Positions 23,468-33,707 of a stretch of 35,883 nucleotides of DNA are shown in pieces. Below the pieces are notes generated by a model. That model saw only the letters and a program-made list of their open reading frames with translations. It had not been told where the DNA came from and did no database searches. Origin of the DNA: Bigelowiella natans CCMP2755 (lineage: Eukaryota > Cercozoa > Chlorarachniophyceae). Each line of letters opens with the position of its first letter. Within the stretch, counting starts at the first letter, position 1. The position numbers and the translations under genes are program-made. The stretch spans positions 1-35,883 of the forward strand of contig ADNK01000611.1 of the NCBI GenBank assembly GCA_000320545.1. Direction: 5' to 3'.

Positions 23468-25141
23468 TATGTATGTGTATATACTCCAGCAAACACGAAT
23501 TAACGCCTGCTTTTCATCATCATCACCACCACCACAATTTGCAATAGAAGCAGAGAGTGTCGAGCAAGAAGCGCATACTCAATAGTATCTATGTTGTAGT
23601 TATAATTAATTACCATCATTTCTTCTTCTTCTTCTTCTTCTTCTTCTGAATTATAATGTCTTCCTATTTGTCAGGTTCTCACCATGGACGACCCATCACC
23701 GTTTGACCTTGGAGATGTCCTTCCTAACTTCCCGATTCAATGCATGAAGAATATGCTGTTTTCCGCACCGATCTTCCCCCAAGATATCACACAATACGAT
23801 GACGATGACGATGACGACGACGATGGTGACGATGGGGATGAGAAGAAGCAGGGAGGCGGCAGCAGCAGCAGCAGCAGCGGTGATAGGAAAACCACGAACG
23901 GTACCACCGCGCAAAGTGGTGATGATAATAATAGCGCTCGGAGGGAGCAAAAGCGACGGCGACGGAAACAGAGGTAAGATAACCCTCGACAGGATGCACA
24001 TGATAGTGTGTGTGTGTGTGTGTGTGTGTGTGAGTGTGTGAGTGTGGTAAACCAATTTACTATATTTGTACTTCTACTACTACTACTACTACTACTACTA
24101 CGTCGTCGTCGTCGTTTGCTGTTGTCGGTAGGATTTTCCTCCTCGTGTACAAACCGCGCAAGAACAGCTGGGTGATTCGCCGACTGCCACCAAACAGCTG
24201 CTACACCGTTGGGCAGACGCAACCCAAAATGTTCGTTCACGTCCCCTTCACCAAGAAGGCGCACGAGCAGCGGAAGAACCGCGTGAAAGTGTACATTCGC
24301 AGCCATCTGGGAGAGCTTAAGAGCGAGGGGAAAGTGGTTCCGCGGGTGACGTCACAGATGGCCAAAGTCCTGGAAAAAAACATCGCCGCGAAGTTTAACA
24401 CGGACCTAGAGAACACGATCAGACTCGATCTGACCGTGAGGAAAGAGATAAAGGAGTTCCGCGACGCCTCCGATGCCGACCCCACCGTTCTTACGAAAAT
24501 GTGCCGCCCGGAGGACGTTTGCGCGTAAGTAGAAGAAGCGACTATAGTGCGTAGTGATTCGTAGGTTTTCCGTGCTTCCATCCCCCGACTAACGCCAGCA
24601 CAGATGATAATGATGATGATGATTTGATATTATGCCCCCTCCCTCCATCCCCCCATCTTCCCATCCATCCATCCATCCATCCATCCATCAATCAATCAAT
24701 CAAATCAACAGCTACGAGTCGATGTCCTCCGGATACGAGCGGCTGAAGCAGGTCGGAATCCCGCTAGTCCTTGCCCCCAGCATTCACAACGGCCGCAAGA
24801 TTAGCATGGACGACTTCATCAGGAAGATCTGCCAAGTCATCCGAGATCAAATCAAACAATACCAAACCGAGAGGCAAAATAACCCGCTAGGAGGAACATT
24901 GCAGCAGCGGCAGCAGCAGCAGCAGCAGCAAGCGACAGAGTTATCTATTCTACCAAAGACACTCTTATCGAAAACGGGTAGCGGCGGCGTGTGGGATGCG
25001 CTGCAGCTTACTGCGTTTGTGCGGGGAGAGCTTGAGCTAGCACCGTGGCAGGTCGCAATAACGACAACATCATCATCAACAACAAATAGCAAACAGTGAT
25101 AATCGTAGAGTTGAAAGGGTTCAAAGGCACACACGCACACA

Positions 25142-25197
<56 letters not shown>

Positions 25198-26003
25198 CAG
25201 AGAGAGACAGAGAGAGACAGAGGGGGATTGACCGGTTTTTGGTGTTTTGTTGTGAGGGAGATGGTGGAAGCATGCATCGCCTTACATTGACACACATACG
25301 CGCATATTCCATAATCATAATGAAGATCTCGGAGACGTTCTTGGATTTCGTGGATAATAGGAAGATGCTCGACAAATTTGGCGTGGGGAACCCATGTCCT
25401 AAAGGGTCGGAATAGTCAGTTGTGCATGCATGCAGTATGGGTTGTGTCATCAATCATCATCATCACCATCATCATATCATACTTACTACTACTCGTGGAA
25501 GAAGAAGAAGAAGAAGAAGAAGAAGAAGAAGAAGAAGAAAAGACCGCCGAGAAAGAGAGAGAAAAGAACACAAGGCTACTGCCACCTACTAGTGATGAGG
25601 AGGAAGAACTACATGATCTATCTGAACCATCAAAGTGCCATGTTCTTCTTCTTCTCATTACTACCCTCCTACCACTACCATCATAATTCAGGAAAGGCTT
25701 TAGCTACACCGTCGATATCGATAATGGCAAGAACACTCGTTTGAACGAGCTGCTGGATGGAGATCTGGAAGCAAAAGAGATCATCCGCAGAGCTTCCAAT
25801 GGGTTACAGGGGAAACAGAACGACCTCCGGTCCCTTAACATGCACCAGATGGCGCAGTTCCTGGAGGAGCTCGGATACTCCGACATGGAAATGAAACGCT
25901 TGCCTCGCTGGGACCGTGTAGATCACATACGTGCCGGGGCGATTGAGATGGTCAAGATACGCCGAGACGTGCATAGATGGGCGAAATGGGCGAGGTATGG
26001 TAT

Positions 26004-26036
<33 letters not shown>

Positions 26037-26138
26037 ATCTCATCTACGCCATCTTTTCTCTGCGCATGCCCCATCACGCATATATTTATCATTTGGAGAC
26101 ACAGAGTGAGAGTGGTCGGCCAACATGAGCATTCCTCT

Positions 26139-26184
<46 letters not shown>

Positions 26185-26208
26185 AGTAGAGGTTTAGTAG
26201 TCGTCGTT

Positions 26209-26240
<32 letters not shown>

Positions 26241-26897
26241 CCAACACTGTCATAATGTTTCCACACACAACGATAACGCACCAAAGGTTCGATGAAAAAT
26301 CAATCCCAAAGCTACGCGCCCAACACAAGAAGAACATGAAGGAGGTGTTCCAAGTGCATTGTCAGCAACTTGCCCAGTGCACAAGCAATCCAGCACCCGA
26401 CCGACTTCACCCAAGAGAGTAAGTGAAATGATTTATGAATTGTTACGCGACGAGGCTGATAACAGGCAGAATCAATCTGCCCCTACGTCACCATCGGCAT
26501 GTTATCGCTATTTTGTCATTATTATTATCGCTATTATTATTGTTGTCAGCAGCTATCATCATCATCATCGTTATTGCCATCTCTCCTCGCAGGTTCTCAC
26601 TGCTCCACCAGCAAATCGCCATCGTCGAGGCCATACAAAAGCAAAATCTATCTCATAGAATGCGCTCTGCCTTCGATGATGAGGGCAACAACGATGATGA
26701 CGACGACTCCGCCGCTCACATGGACGAGGAGGATTCCTCCGACGATGATGATAATCGAGACGACTCAAAATGGGGGGACATTGAGTCCTCGATGGCGGTA
26801 TCGTCATCATTTCAGCAGCGGCAGCAAGGGGAGGGGGATGAGGCTCCTCTTCCACCGAGCATTGCCGCCAGTGAAGCTAGTGAATGTGGACCAGGGC

Positions 26898-26933
<36 letters not shown>

Positions 26934-28164
26934 GTGTATTTCTTTCGCGTACACTCCTCTTCCCCCTCCTCCTCCTCCACCTCCTCCTCATCATCATCAT
27001 CATCATCATCCTTTTTTATCATCGTCGTCGTCTTCATCACCAAAGATTTTTTAGAATAAGTATAATACTAAGAAACTATCACACACGATGTTCAAAGTAA
27101 TGATAGAGTCCTCCTCCTCCTCCTACTCCTCAGTCGCTGATTATAATGAAACAACACAATTTTTTTGTATGTCGTCGTCGTCGTCGTCATCATCATCATC
27201 ATCATCATCATCATGAGTTGTTCTCCTTCCCTGCACTCACTAATATCCCATCATCCCCTGATCGATCCCATCCCATCCCATCCCGCCCCGTACACATGCA
27301 TGCTGTTGCGCGCAGGTCCTGGTTACAGCCATTCGTGAGACGCGCTGGAACTATAACCGCCAAACGAAGAAGTGGACGAGGAAGGTCGTCATCGTCAAAG
27401 ATAGTCGCTACGTGGACGCGTTCCGCTGCGATGTTGAATCCGGCAAGCAGGCGGAGGCCCCAGTGCTCAACCAGCTCTTATACGAGGAGTACACGAATGG
27501 AGGAGGAGGCGCATCGTCGTCGTCGTCGTCGTCGTCGAAGCGGGAGAAAGCGAGCCTACCTTGCTACTTCAACGTGAAGGAGTATGAGGCTAACAAGAAG
27601 GCCAGTTTCGCGCTCGAAAATAGACGGCGCTCAAAGGGGGCGCCTATCATAATCTCCAGAGGGGCCTCTGGTAACGCTGGTGTTGGCAGCAGCAGCCATT
27701 ATCATAAGAAAACCTCGCACCACCGCAAATCTTCATCGCACTCGTCATCCTCCTCGAGATTTAAGATCGCCCTACCGCGACAGAGCGCCGGTGGAGGGGG
27801 GGGGGGCAAGGGAGGTGCAGGACGCCTGAAAATTGAGAGGTCGTCCTCCTCGAGCTCATCGAAGCGGCGGAAAAAGAGCAAGAAGGGGGGGGATGATCAT
27901 CGTGATAGGGAGGAATCACCACAGGCACGTCAGCCGACACGGAGACAGAGGGGCGACCCCTTTATCCGCCTGAACGCCATTCTAACAGCCGTTTTGAAAG
28001 CCATGCGTAATGAACTCCCGACCTACTATGATTTGTTTAGACCCCCCGTCGACGAGAAGATGTACCCTAGGTACTACTGCTACTACTACTACTTCTACTA
28101 CTTCTACTACTACTATGAGTTGAATCATATGCATATATGCACACAACACACAAATATATATATA

Positions 28165-28205
<41 letters not shown>

Positions 28206-29211
28206 GTGTGTGTATGTGTGTGTAATATTGGCCAATTATTATCTCAAATTTAATCAAACATGCACCCAAAAACCTGAGAATTTGAATTTTAAGACGTTCT
28301 TGGTTAAGTATCTCCCCTTCCTCAGATATCCCGAGGTCGTCTCGAATCCCATCTGCATTCAACAGATTGAGGGTCGAATAAATAGCAAAAAGTATAAATC
28401 TTTCCAGTTCTTCGTTGATGACCTGACGCTGCTGCGAGACAACTCAGCAGCTTTCAACGGGGAGGAGCACAACCTCACGAAGAAAGCTTGTAGGTTTCTC
28501 AAAATCGCAGTGTCAATCTGGGAAGATAATGCAGCGGATCTCGATAACATCGAGAACGACATAAAGTGGCAGGTCATGGTCGATGCGATGCTTAAAATAG
28601 TAAGAGCCATTGTGAGCTGTCCAGAGTCGCGCTCATTCCGTCAACCCGTGGCTCGTAACGTTCCTAACTACTACAATGTAATCAAGCGTCCGATGGACTT
28701 CTCTACTTTGGAGGCTAATGCGAAGAGTCGTAAGTACTCAACACCGGCTCAATTTTGGGATGATGTGGAACTCATTCGATCCAACTGCGTGCTGTACAAT
28801 ACCATAAACCATCATCTTTCTAAAAATATTATGAAAGTGCTGGAAATTGGACGAAAGCTGAAGGCAAGTCAATTAGACAATCTCCCCCTGCCTCGTCCCC
28901 GCCAACGCCAAGATTCTGTCCGCTCAAACAAGCGCAAGCGATCTTCATCACGAAGAACTCCACGAAGAACACCGTCGAGGGTAGGGTCATATGCGTCGCC
29001 TTCATCCGAAGTGCTATCATCACAAAGGACAAGAACATCTTCGAGGGGAAGGACTGGTCCGAGGGAGAGAGCAGCATCTCCTAGTCGCTTGCCGAGAGCT
29101 GAAAGCTCAATCTCCATCATGAGTGTAAAGAGCGAGGTTGCAGCAGCAGCAGCAGTTGAAAGAAGTCCCGGTGGCGTTGACATAGATGATGATGATCTAA
29201 ACTTAATGTGA
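17420..29211 (+). CDS. TAF1: Transcription initiation factor TFIID subunit 1 (TAF1/TAF250)
   Basis: TAF1 is the largest TFIID subunit, a nuclear scaffold that helps TBP and other TAFs recognise promoters and reads acetyl-lysine through bromodomains. Predicted exons: 17420-17516, 17633-17693, 17821-17899, 17944-18081, 18191-18262, 18486-18511, 18955-20224, 20511-21447, 21796-22436, 22714-22924, 23122-23322, 23675-23973, 24132-24524, 24712-25051, 25326-25405, 25692-25994, 26287-26418, 26593-26899, 27316-28070, 28326-29211. Family landmarks in order: LSVLYESDKDGVILQNSKIFF, SLPWEDEIAW, WWEHNIV, LTQLILDLNDKNMIFEED, DPFNIGVDYTD, LVYKPRKNSWVIRRL then YTVGQTQP, KGKGFSYTVDIDN, KRLPRWDRVDHIRAG, then two bromodomains. 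With one G removed from the 15-G run at 22206-22220 all phases close, giving about 2,408 residues. The excess over the family's usual length is Ser, Gly, Asp and Glu tracts. The CCHC-type zinc knuckle of animal TAF1 is not seen. Confidence 0.88.
20434..20470. repeat. CA microsatellite in TAF1 intron
   Basis: About 18 CA units in the intron 20225-20510, whose borders are GTAAGT and TTGTTAG. Confidence 0.95.
21549..21637. repeat. CA and GA microsatellites in TAF1 intron
   Basis: An imperfect CA/CATA run (21549-21597) followed by a perfect GA run (about 21606-21637) within the intron 21448-21795. Open frames here encode only Thr-His, Arg-Glu or Ser-Leu repeats. Confidence 0.9.
22206..22220 (+). 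other. 15-G run that shifts the TAF1 frame
   Basis: Upstream of the run the frame reads MIFEEDIPGGGGG and then stops after an Arg-rich run (TGA at 22257-22259). Downstream the family-like sequence (DDICVTITRDYIKQEG ... DPFNIGVDYTD) is in another frame. Exon 21796-22436 must be 640 rather than 641 bases to join its neighbours in phase; 14 G (or 17) restores this. A slip in the assembly is the simplest explanation, natural length polymorphism the alternative. Confidence 0.8.
22548..22713. repeat. TA, TTG and TGG arrays in TAF1 intron
   Basis: A TA run at about 22557-22585, a TTG run at about 22661-22685 and a TGG run at about 22686-22703 fill most of the intron before the acceptor at 22712-22713. 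Confidence 0.85.
23323..23674. repeat. TAG, TA and TTC arrays in TAF1 intron
   Basis: GTA units begin directly at the splice donor (23323-23348), followed by CATC units, a TA array (about 23418-23465) and TTC units (about 23620-23647). The repeat overlapping the donor means slippage could alter the splice-site context. Confidence 0.85.
23974..24131. repeat. TG and CTA arrays in TAF1 intron
   Basis: TG run at about 24005-24032 and CTA/CGT triplets at about 24070-24115 inside the 158-base intron. Confidence 0.85.
25052..25325. repeat. CA and GA arrays in TAF1 intron
   Basis: CA run (about 25127-25158) abutting a long GA/GACA run (25159-25221), between a weak donor (GTCGCA) and an acceptor at 25324-25325. 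Confidence 0.85.
25499..25539. repeat. GAA array in TAF1 intron
   Basis: About thirteen GAA units in the intron 25406-25691. Confidence 0.9.
26004..26182. repeat. TG and TA arrays in TAF1 intron
   Basis: TG run at about 26005-26033 close to the donor and a TA run at about 26142-26180 in the intron 25995-26286, followed by CGTTGT hexamer units. Confidence 0.9.
26900..27315. repeat. TG, CTC and CAT arrays in TAF1 intron
   Basis: The donor at 26900 is itself the first TG of a run to about 26929. CTC/CAT units (26965-27010), a CTC run (about 27110-27128) and a GTC-to-CAT run (27172-27213) follow before the acceptor at 27314-27315. Confidence 0.85.
27955..29211 (+). other. TAF1 tandem bromodomains and basic C-terminal tail
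   Basis: Bromodomain 1 spans the junction of exons 27316-28070 and 28326-29211: FIRLNAILTAVLKAMRNELP, a variable loop, YPEVVSNPI, and a helix with NSAAFNGEEHNL, which keeps the Asn expected to bind acetyl-lysine but has Phe in place of the usual Tyr before it. The common PMDL motif is replaced by ICIQQ. Bromodomain 2 (about 28575-28865) is more typical: MLKIVRAIVS, NYYNVIKRPMDFSTLE and SNCVLYNTINHHL. Then comes a Ser/Arg/Lys-rich tail with several RTPRRTP-like repeats, ending in an acidic DIDDDDLNLM. Confidence 0.88.
28071..28325. repeat. TAC and TA arrays in the intron that splits bromodomain 1
   Basis: TAC units begin at the splice donor (28071-28113); TA runs occupy about 28156-28202. The intron stays open in one frame, which is why a long open frame spans 27412-29211, but its translation (Tyr and Tyr-Ile runs) is not protein-like and the bromodomain is continuous once it is removed. 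Confidence 0.85.
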
Positions 29212-30334
29212 AGCGAAGGTGTGTGACTGCCAAACCATCACACACCTGCCCCAGAGAATGTAGCCTCATTGTACATCACAAGTCTATATTTTGAGAAAGG
29301 TCGATCATCGAAACCTGCGCAATCATCATTCTTGCATTGATTCTTGCGGTGACATGCCATTGAGATGATGATCCAATGTGTAGACATTTCTAGATTTGCC
29401 AGGCTAGCAGGCGCGCATTGCGAACATGCAACATTTTGAAACTGGCGTGATCATAAACAATGCAGTGAGCACCTAGATGTCCATAGTCTAGCAGTGCCGT
29501 CCTGTGCAAACAGTTCCTACCCATAGACTTCACAGCTAGTTTGCACATTTGCTGCCTAGCACAGGCTAGCAGGACTGCTGTTTGCCATGCAGTGTGATGT
29601 GACATGATGAGACACTAGCTCTGTACATCTGCTAGTGTGGCACTAGCTAGACTAGCTAGTTAGCCATTAGCTAGCAGTGCAAGCATGGCGAGCTCAAAAT
29701 CTAGAGATGGCTACAAGGTGGCGCTTCTTGAGGACGACACATCATCAAGACAAGCACAATTGAACATCATTGCATGCACGCGTGCAAGGAGAATGCAACT
29801 TTTCCATGTTCAGTGATGCTGCCAGAATGCTAGAATGTGCGAACATCGAAACAGAGTCCACACAACCGCTGTCGCGTTAATGCTTCACCATTCAACAACA
29901 AGCTAGCAAGTCTAGAAGTCCATGAGTGGATAGCTGATTGAGTACATGAGACATGACATCTGAACTCAATTTAGCGATCCCGTGCTAATGATGTGCCAGC
30001 ATGCTGCAGCTGCTGTCTTTGCTGTCTAGCTGCGTCGTTAGCAACACATTCATTGCAAAATTGGTGCCACAGGCGACATGACTGACGTACATCGCACGTA
30101 CCGCCTAATCGAGAAAGCGTTGTCGTCAGTGATTGTCTTCAGTACCAGAGTGCTATTCTTCTACAGACCATCACATTCAACATTTTTCAAGCAATGGAGG
30201 CACCAATTGATTCCAGAATCCGGTAAAATTTGCACGGCGAGATCGATTAGATTTTTAGTCGAAATGCATGAAATATTCCCAGCATGTTTAGATGTGCTCA
30301 CAATTGTCATGGATGGCCTGATGTCTACGCACAA
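29212..30334. other. TAF1 3' flank and CTAG-rich intergenic DNA
   Basis: No supported exon. Between about 29391 and 29680 the tetranucleotide CTAG recurs densely, often as GCTAGC or CTAGCTAG. Open frames at 29390-29605 and 30078-30377 have no splice or homology support; the second overlaps the SRPBCC gene on the other strand. Confidence 0.6.
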
Positions 30335-30940
30335 TCAAGCTTTCTTCTGTTCCTCAGTAGATTTCTTCTTCAAATGAGTTCGCAAAGCCCTTCACACATT
30401 GGATTTTCATCAATCTTATGATTTCACAATGCAGTCGAAAATTTGACTTACCCAAATCCTTCCAATTTTTTGTACTTGTTGTCTTGTAGAATTTCCTGGC
30501 TTGCATCATTGCTGAAATCGGTGCTCCAGGACATGAAGGTAGAACCATTTTCCGTGACTCGCTGCAGTTTGATCGTGTAAACGGCAGATGAGAATCCAAC
30601 TGCAGGTTCAGCCATGATCAGATCATAGGTGATGCTGTAGTTAATATCAGAGATCTCGAGAATCTGCAAAGAAGCGTCCGTCATGCAATGATCATTGCAT
30701 CAGCAGGATGATTCTGTGAACCTTCACGGTCTGGGTTGACTTCTTGTACTTGATCTTCCTCAAACCACCAACAGAATCTGAGGTCACTTGTTTCTTGTCA
30801 CCATCAGAGGCCAAAACTTCGACATTTTCTACATCTGGAAGGAACTTGAAGTCCAGAGGACGCACAACTTTCCACACTTTTTCAATCGAGCTTTCGATGA
30901 TGGCGGTCTCTTCAACATGTGGGGATCCAACAGTCGACAT
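30335..30940 (-). CDS. SRPBCC (START-like/Bet v 1-like) domain protein
   Basis: Exons: 30722-30940 (ATG at 30940), 30452-30663, 30335-30389 (TGA). They join in phases 0 and 2 to give 161 residues, the usual size of a single-domain helix-grip protein. The N-terminus (HVEETAIIESSIEKVWKVVR) has the strand-then-helix start common to polyketide cyclase/dehydrase-like SRPBCC proteins. It is followed by strands such as VGGLRKIKYKKS and ITYDLIMAE, the strand STFMSWSTDF, and a C-terminal helix ending GFGALRTHLKKKSTEEQKK. The family binds hydrophobic ligands in a central cavity; the ligand here cannot be told. The last exon (55 bases) was found because it closes the frame after a GTAAGT donor; its acceptor tract is weak. 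Confidence 0.75.
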
Positions 30941-32358
30941 GGCTGATGTTGTTCGATTGAGATTTGCTCGACGCACAGTGCGCTTACAAATATCTTTGCA
31001 GCATCATGATGTGTGAGACCTTCTGGCACCAGGTTGAGAGAGCAAATCCCACGAAATGGCTTCAAAATCCTCACGGCGACATCATCAGATGCTTGGATGT
31101 CCGCAAGAAACACCAAAAGCTCACATTCAACAAAACGTGCGGGAGTGTCTGAGCACGAAGGATCCCATTGTTGAGGGAATTGCAAGGTTGCGACAATCTG
31201 AAACTCTCTGATTTCACCCCACCAAGCGAGTGAATGAAGGGAAGCACAAAGTTGCGACAACGTGAAGAATTTCTCGAGCCTTCTGTTGAAATCCTCAGCC
31301 TTGCCAGTGTCAACGCCATCAGAGTTCAGGCTGGACCCAATCGGTCGGCATCACCGCTGTCAATTGAAATGTGAAACAACACTCATTTGCTCTTTTGCTG
31401 GTTCCACTTTGGGTGATTCGATCGACCAAAGGCACCGCTTGAAGAAAAGGCAACGGAAGAGGAATTTCCCTCTCAAGATTTCAAGACAACTGAGTTCAAT
31501 TCGCTGAAGGCATGTAGACCCAATCGGCATCACCGCCACCAATTGAGGATCGCAATGCAAACGTGAGATGACACTCATGCGTTCTTTCATTCCACTGCAG
31601 CAGGGCGTGCGATCAAAAGGTGTTTGAAGGAAAGGCAACGAAGTCGAAGGAGGAACTTCCCCCTCAAGACCAACAACCCGCAGATGGCGGTGCCATGAAT
31701 TCAGCTAGTCAGATCCGAAAGACGATTGAATGAACTCATCAAACGTTTCATTTTGCTGTCGATCTTGCATTGCATGAAGACAAGACACATGTCCACATGT
31801 CAAGTTTCAACAGAATGCACTTGAACAAGTTGAGTGTCGCACACCGCATCCTGCGCGCTCGGTCTGAAAGCCTCTCAAGACCAGAACACGGTGTTCCGCC
31901 ACGCTCACACACGTGTGCATGCAACATCATGTCACACGCATGTGTTCAGTCATGTGGCAGGAACATGAAAAAAGTTGCATCTTGATCACACTTGACAATT
32001 CAACTGCCAGCATTTGTGCCCCGCACAAAATGACAAACATGTTTCCCAAAACACTGAGCTAGTGAGTAGTGGCACAACATCATTGTTGCCAAATGATGGC
32101 AGATCAACTGTGAGTCCATGGCTGCAAATGGGTTCAAATGATCAGATGAACTCAGTCTATTTCGAAAATTCATCAACAGAAAAATGACAAGGCTAGAAGG
32201 CACACACTTGCGAAAAATTTGAAAAATGGCAAATTATGGAACTCATAAAAAATTACAGAATCTAGTTAAGAATCTAAAATGTGATGTGCAACAATGCATT
32301 GGTACATCTAGCTTGCATTTGCGACCAGCTAGATAGCGCTGATCACACTCGATGCTTG
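30941..32358. other. Intergenic DNA with an imperfect tandem repeat
   Basis: No supported gene. It contains the diverged 183-base tandem repeat at 31334-31672. The minus-strand open frame 30829-31260 runs into the SRPBCC coding exon in another frame and is probably chance, although the stretch around 30990-31140 is moderately protein-like. Scattered CTAG sites recur near 32310-32370. Confidence 0.55.
31334..31672. repeat. Diverged tandem repeat, period about 183 bases
   Basis: Two copies begin with GACCCAATCGG at 31334 and 31517. Shared blocks in the same order include GGCATCACCGC, CAATTGA, ACACTCAT, TTCCACT, GAAAAGGCAACG / GGAAAGGCAACG and CCCTCAAGA / CCTCTCAAGA. Substitutions and small indels separate the copies. 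Confidence 0.75.
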
Positions 32359-33707
32359 CTAGGGGAAAGGCTTGCAGGACGAAAGCTTAATAGTTCCGTC
32401 CCCGTTGGGACCTCTTTGATCAATGTGAAAGCTGCCGGCACCCGTTGTTTTACCATTGATCCACGCCAGGTATGCATCCATAGCAGTTTCTTGAGAAGCC
32501 TCGCTCTTTGTCAAAGAATCCCAAGAACACCCGTGGCACACACATGAGGTAATGAAGCCCCCGTGTCCCTTATCAGATTCGACAGAATCAAATTGCGTCA
32601 TGAAATCCTTACCATACTGCATTACGGCTTTCTGCTCAGAATCAGTGCATGCATTTTGGTGATTCTTGTAACACGGAGCCTGCAGAATATTGACCATCTG
32701 CCACTCGTCGTACTTGCTATTAAACACAAAGAAGGGCGTCTTGATGAACTTCTCCATGTGTGGCGACATAAAACAATAGTGCGGCTCAGATGGGAAGGAT
32801 TTAAGGCACGAGGGAAGGAGCGCCCCAGTAGTGAGGTTTTGCATTCCGTAGATGTACTTCATCCAGGTCGTGTAGTTATATGAGTCATAGTTGTAGTTGT
32901 CATGATCCAGGAAATAGCCAACTACCGGGGCTGCACGCGTTAGCTCCAGCCTCGAAGCCCTCGTTTGAACCATGGCTACGATTCGATCAGTATGCAAATA
33001 GGTGCTTAGGCCACCCGCACTTGAACCGGTTACAACGAGTTCCGTGGCTTCTCCGAGCCCGAGATTCGTCAGAGCATATTCAACTGTCGCATCGAGATTT
33101 TGGATCCCACGGAAGTAGAGTTTCCCGCCACTTCCGGGTACTTCGACGGGATGGGCCCTATACCCGCTAAAGGATGCGCCATCTCCATAGGGCATGTAGA
33201 TGCAGTTGCAGTCGGACGTGCCATCAGAGTTCATGCACCCGCAGCTGGAGGTATTGGCGAAGAATTTCGACGATCCAAGTCTTGTTTTAGACCTTTCATA
33301 GCACAGGGTTTCGTTATAGCACCAGCCTCCACCTTGGATGTAGATTGTCCACTTTGTTGAATTTGTGGTGCTTGGGATGAAGTAAAACCTATGATGGTGT
33401 GCGCATGCATTGCAATTAGAAGTTAGGAATCCGAATCTTCAGTCAAGCAGGCAATTGCAGAAGCAAAAATAATAGCCATTAAGGGGTCGGCGCAAATTTA
33501 AGAGATAGGAAGGGGTTATCACCCGTATGGACTTCCGTCGAGGCACGCAGCCCCCGTCGAAAGGTCAAGAAGAGTCAGCGGTGCGCTCCTCCCGCTCTTG
33601 AAACCAAAGATTTCCTCGCTACCATAGTCCCTCACCTCCCCGTGAACGACAGGAAGAGATATGAGGGAAAAGAGGGTGAGGAAGGCGAACCCAGCGATAA
33701 CGTGCAT
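32359..33707 (-). CDS. Secreted pectin acetylesterase/Notum-family hydrolase
   Basis: Two exons: 33523-33707 (ATG at 33707) and 32359-33370, joined in phase 2, giving 398 residues. A signal peptide is evident (MHVIAGFAFLTLFSLISLPV ending near HG). Family landmarks in order: CLDGSPYG, WTIYIQGGGWC, RSKTRLGSS, a YGDGASFSG segment, VTGSSAGGLSTYL with the nucleophile Ser, KYDEWQM with the probable catalytic Asp, and SCVCHGC with the probable catalytic His. The family removes O-linked acyl groups from polysaccharide (plant pectin acetylesterases) or from lipidated protein (animal Notum); the substrate here is unknown. It is probably extracellular and Cys-rich with disulfides. The usual YCDG motif has Gly instead of Cys. 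The intron 33371-33522 has GTGATA and CCCAAG borders. Confidence 0.93.

Noticed and set aside
19051-24306. Antisense open frames along TAF1, such as 22938-23291 and 23696-24306
   Set aside because: They come from microsatellites (Thr-His, Ser-Leu, Pro-Pro runs) and antisense of conserved TAF1 exons.
27412-29211. One uninterrupted open frame of 599 codons
   Set aside because: It reads through the intron 28071-28325 (Tyr and Tyr-Ile runs). Removing that intron with GT-AG borders makes bromodomain 1 continuous.
30829-31260. Minus-strand open frame of 143 codons upstream of the SRPBCC gene
   Set aside because: Its second half overlaps the SRPBCC first exon in another frame, and no splice sites connect it; part of it is somewhat protein-like, so a weak doubt remains.
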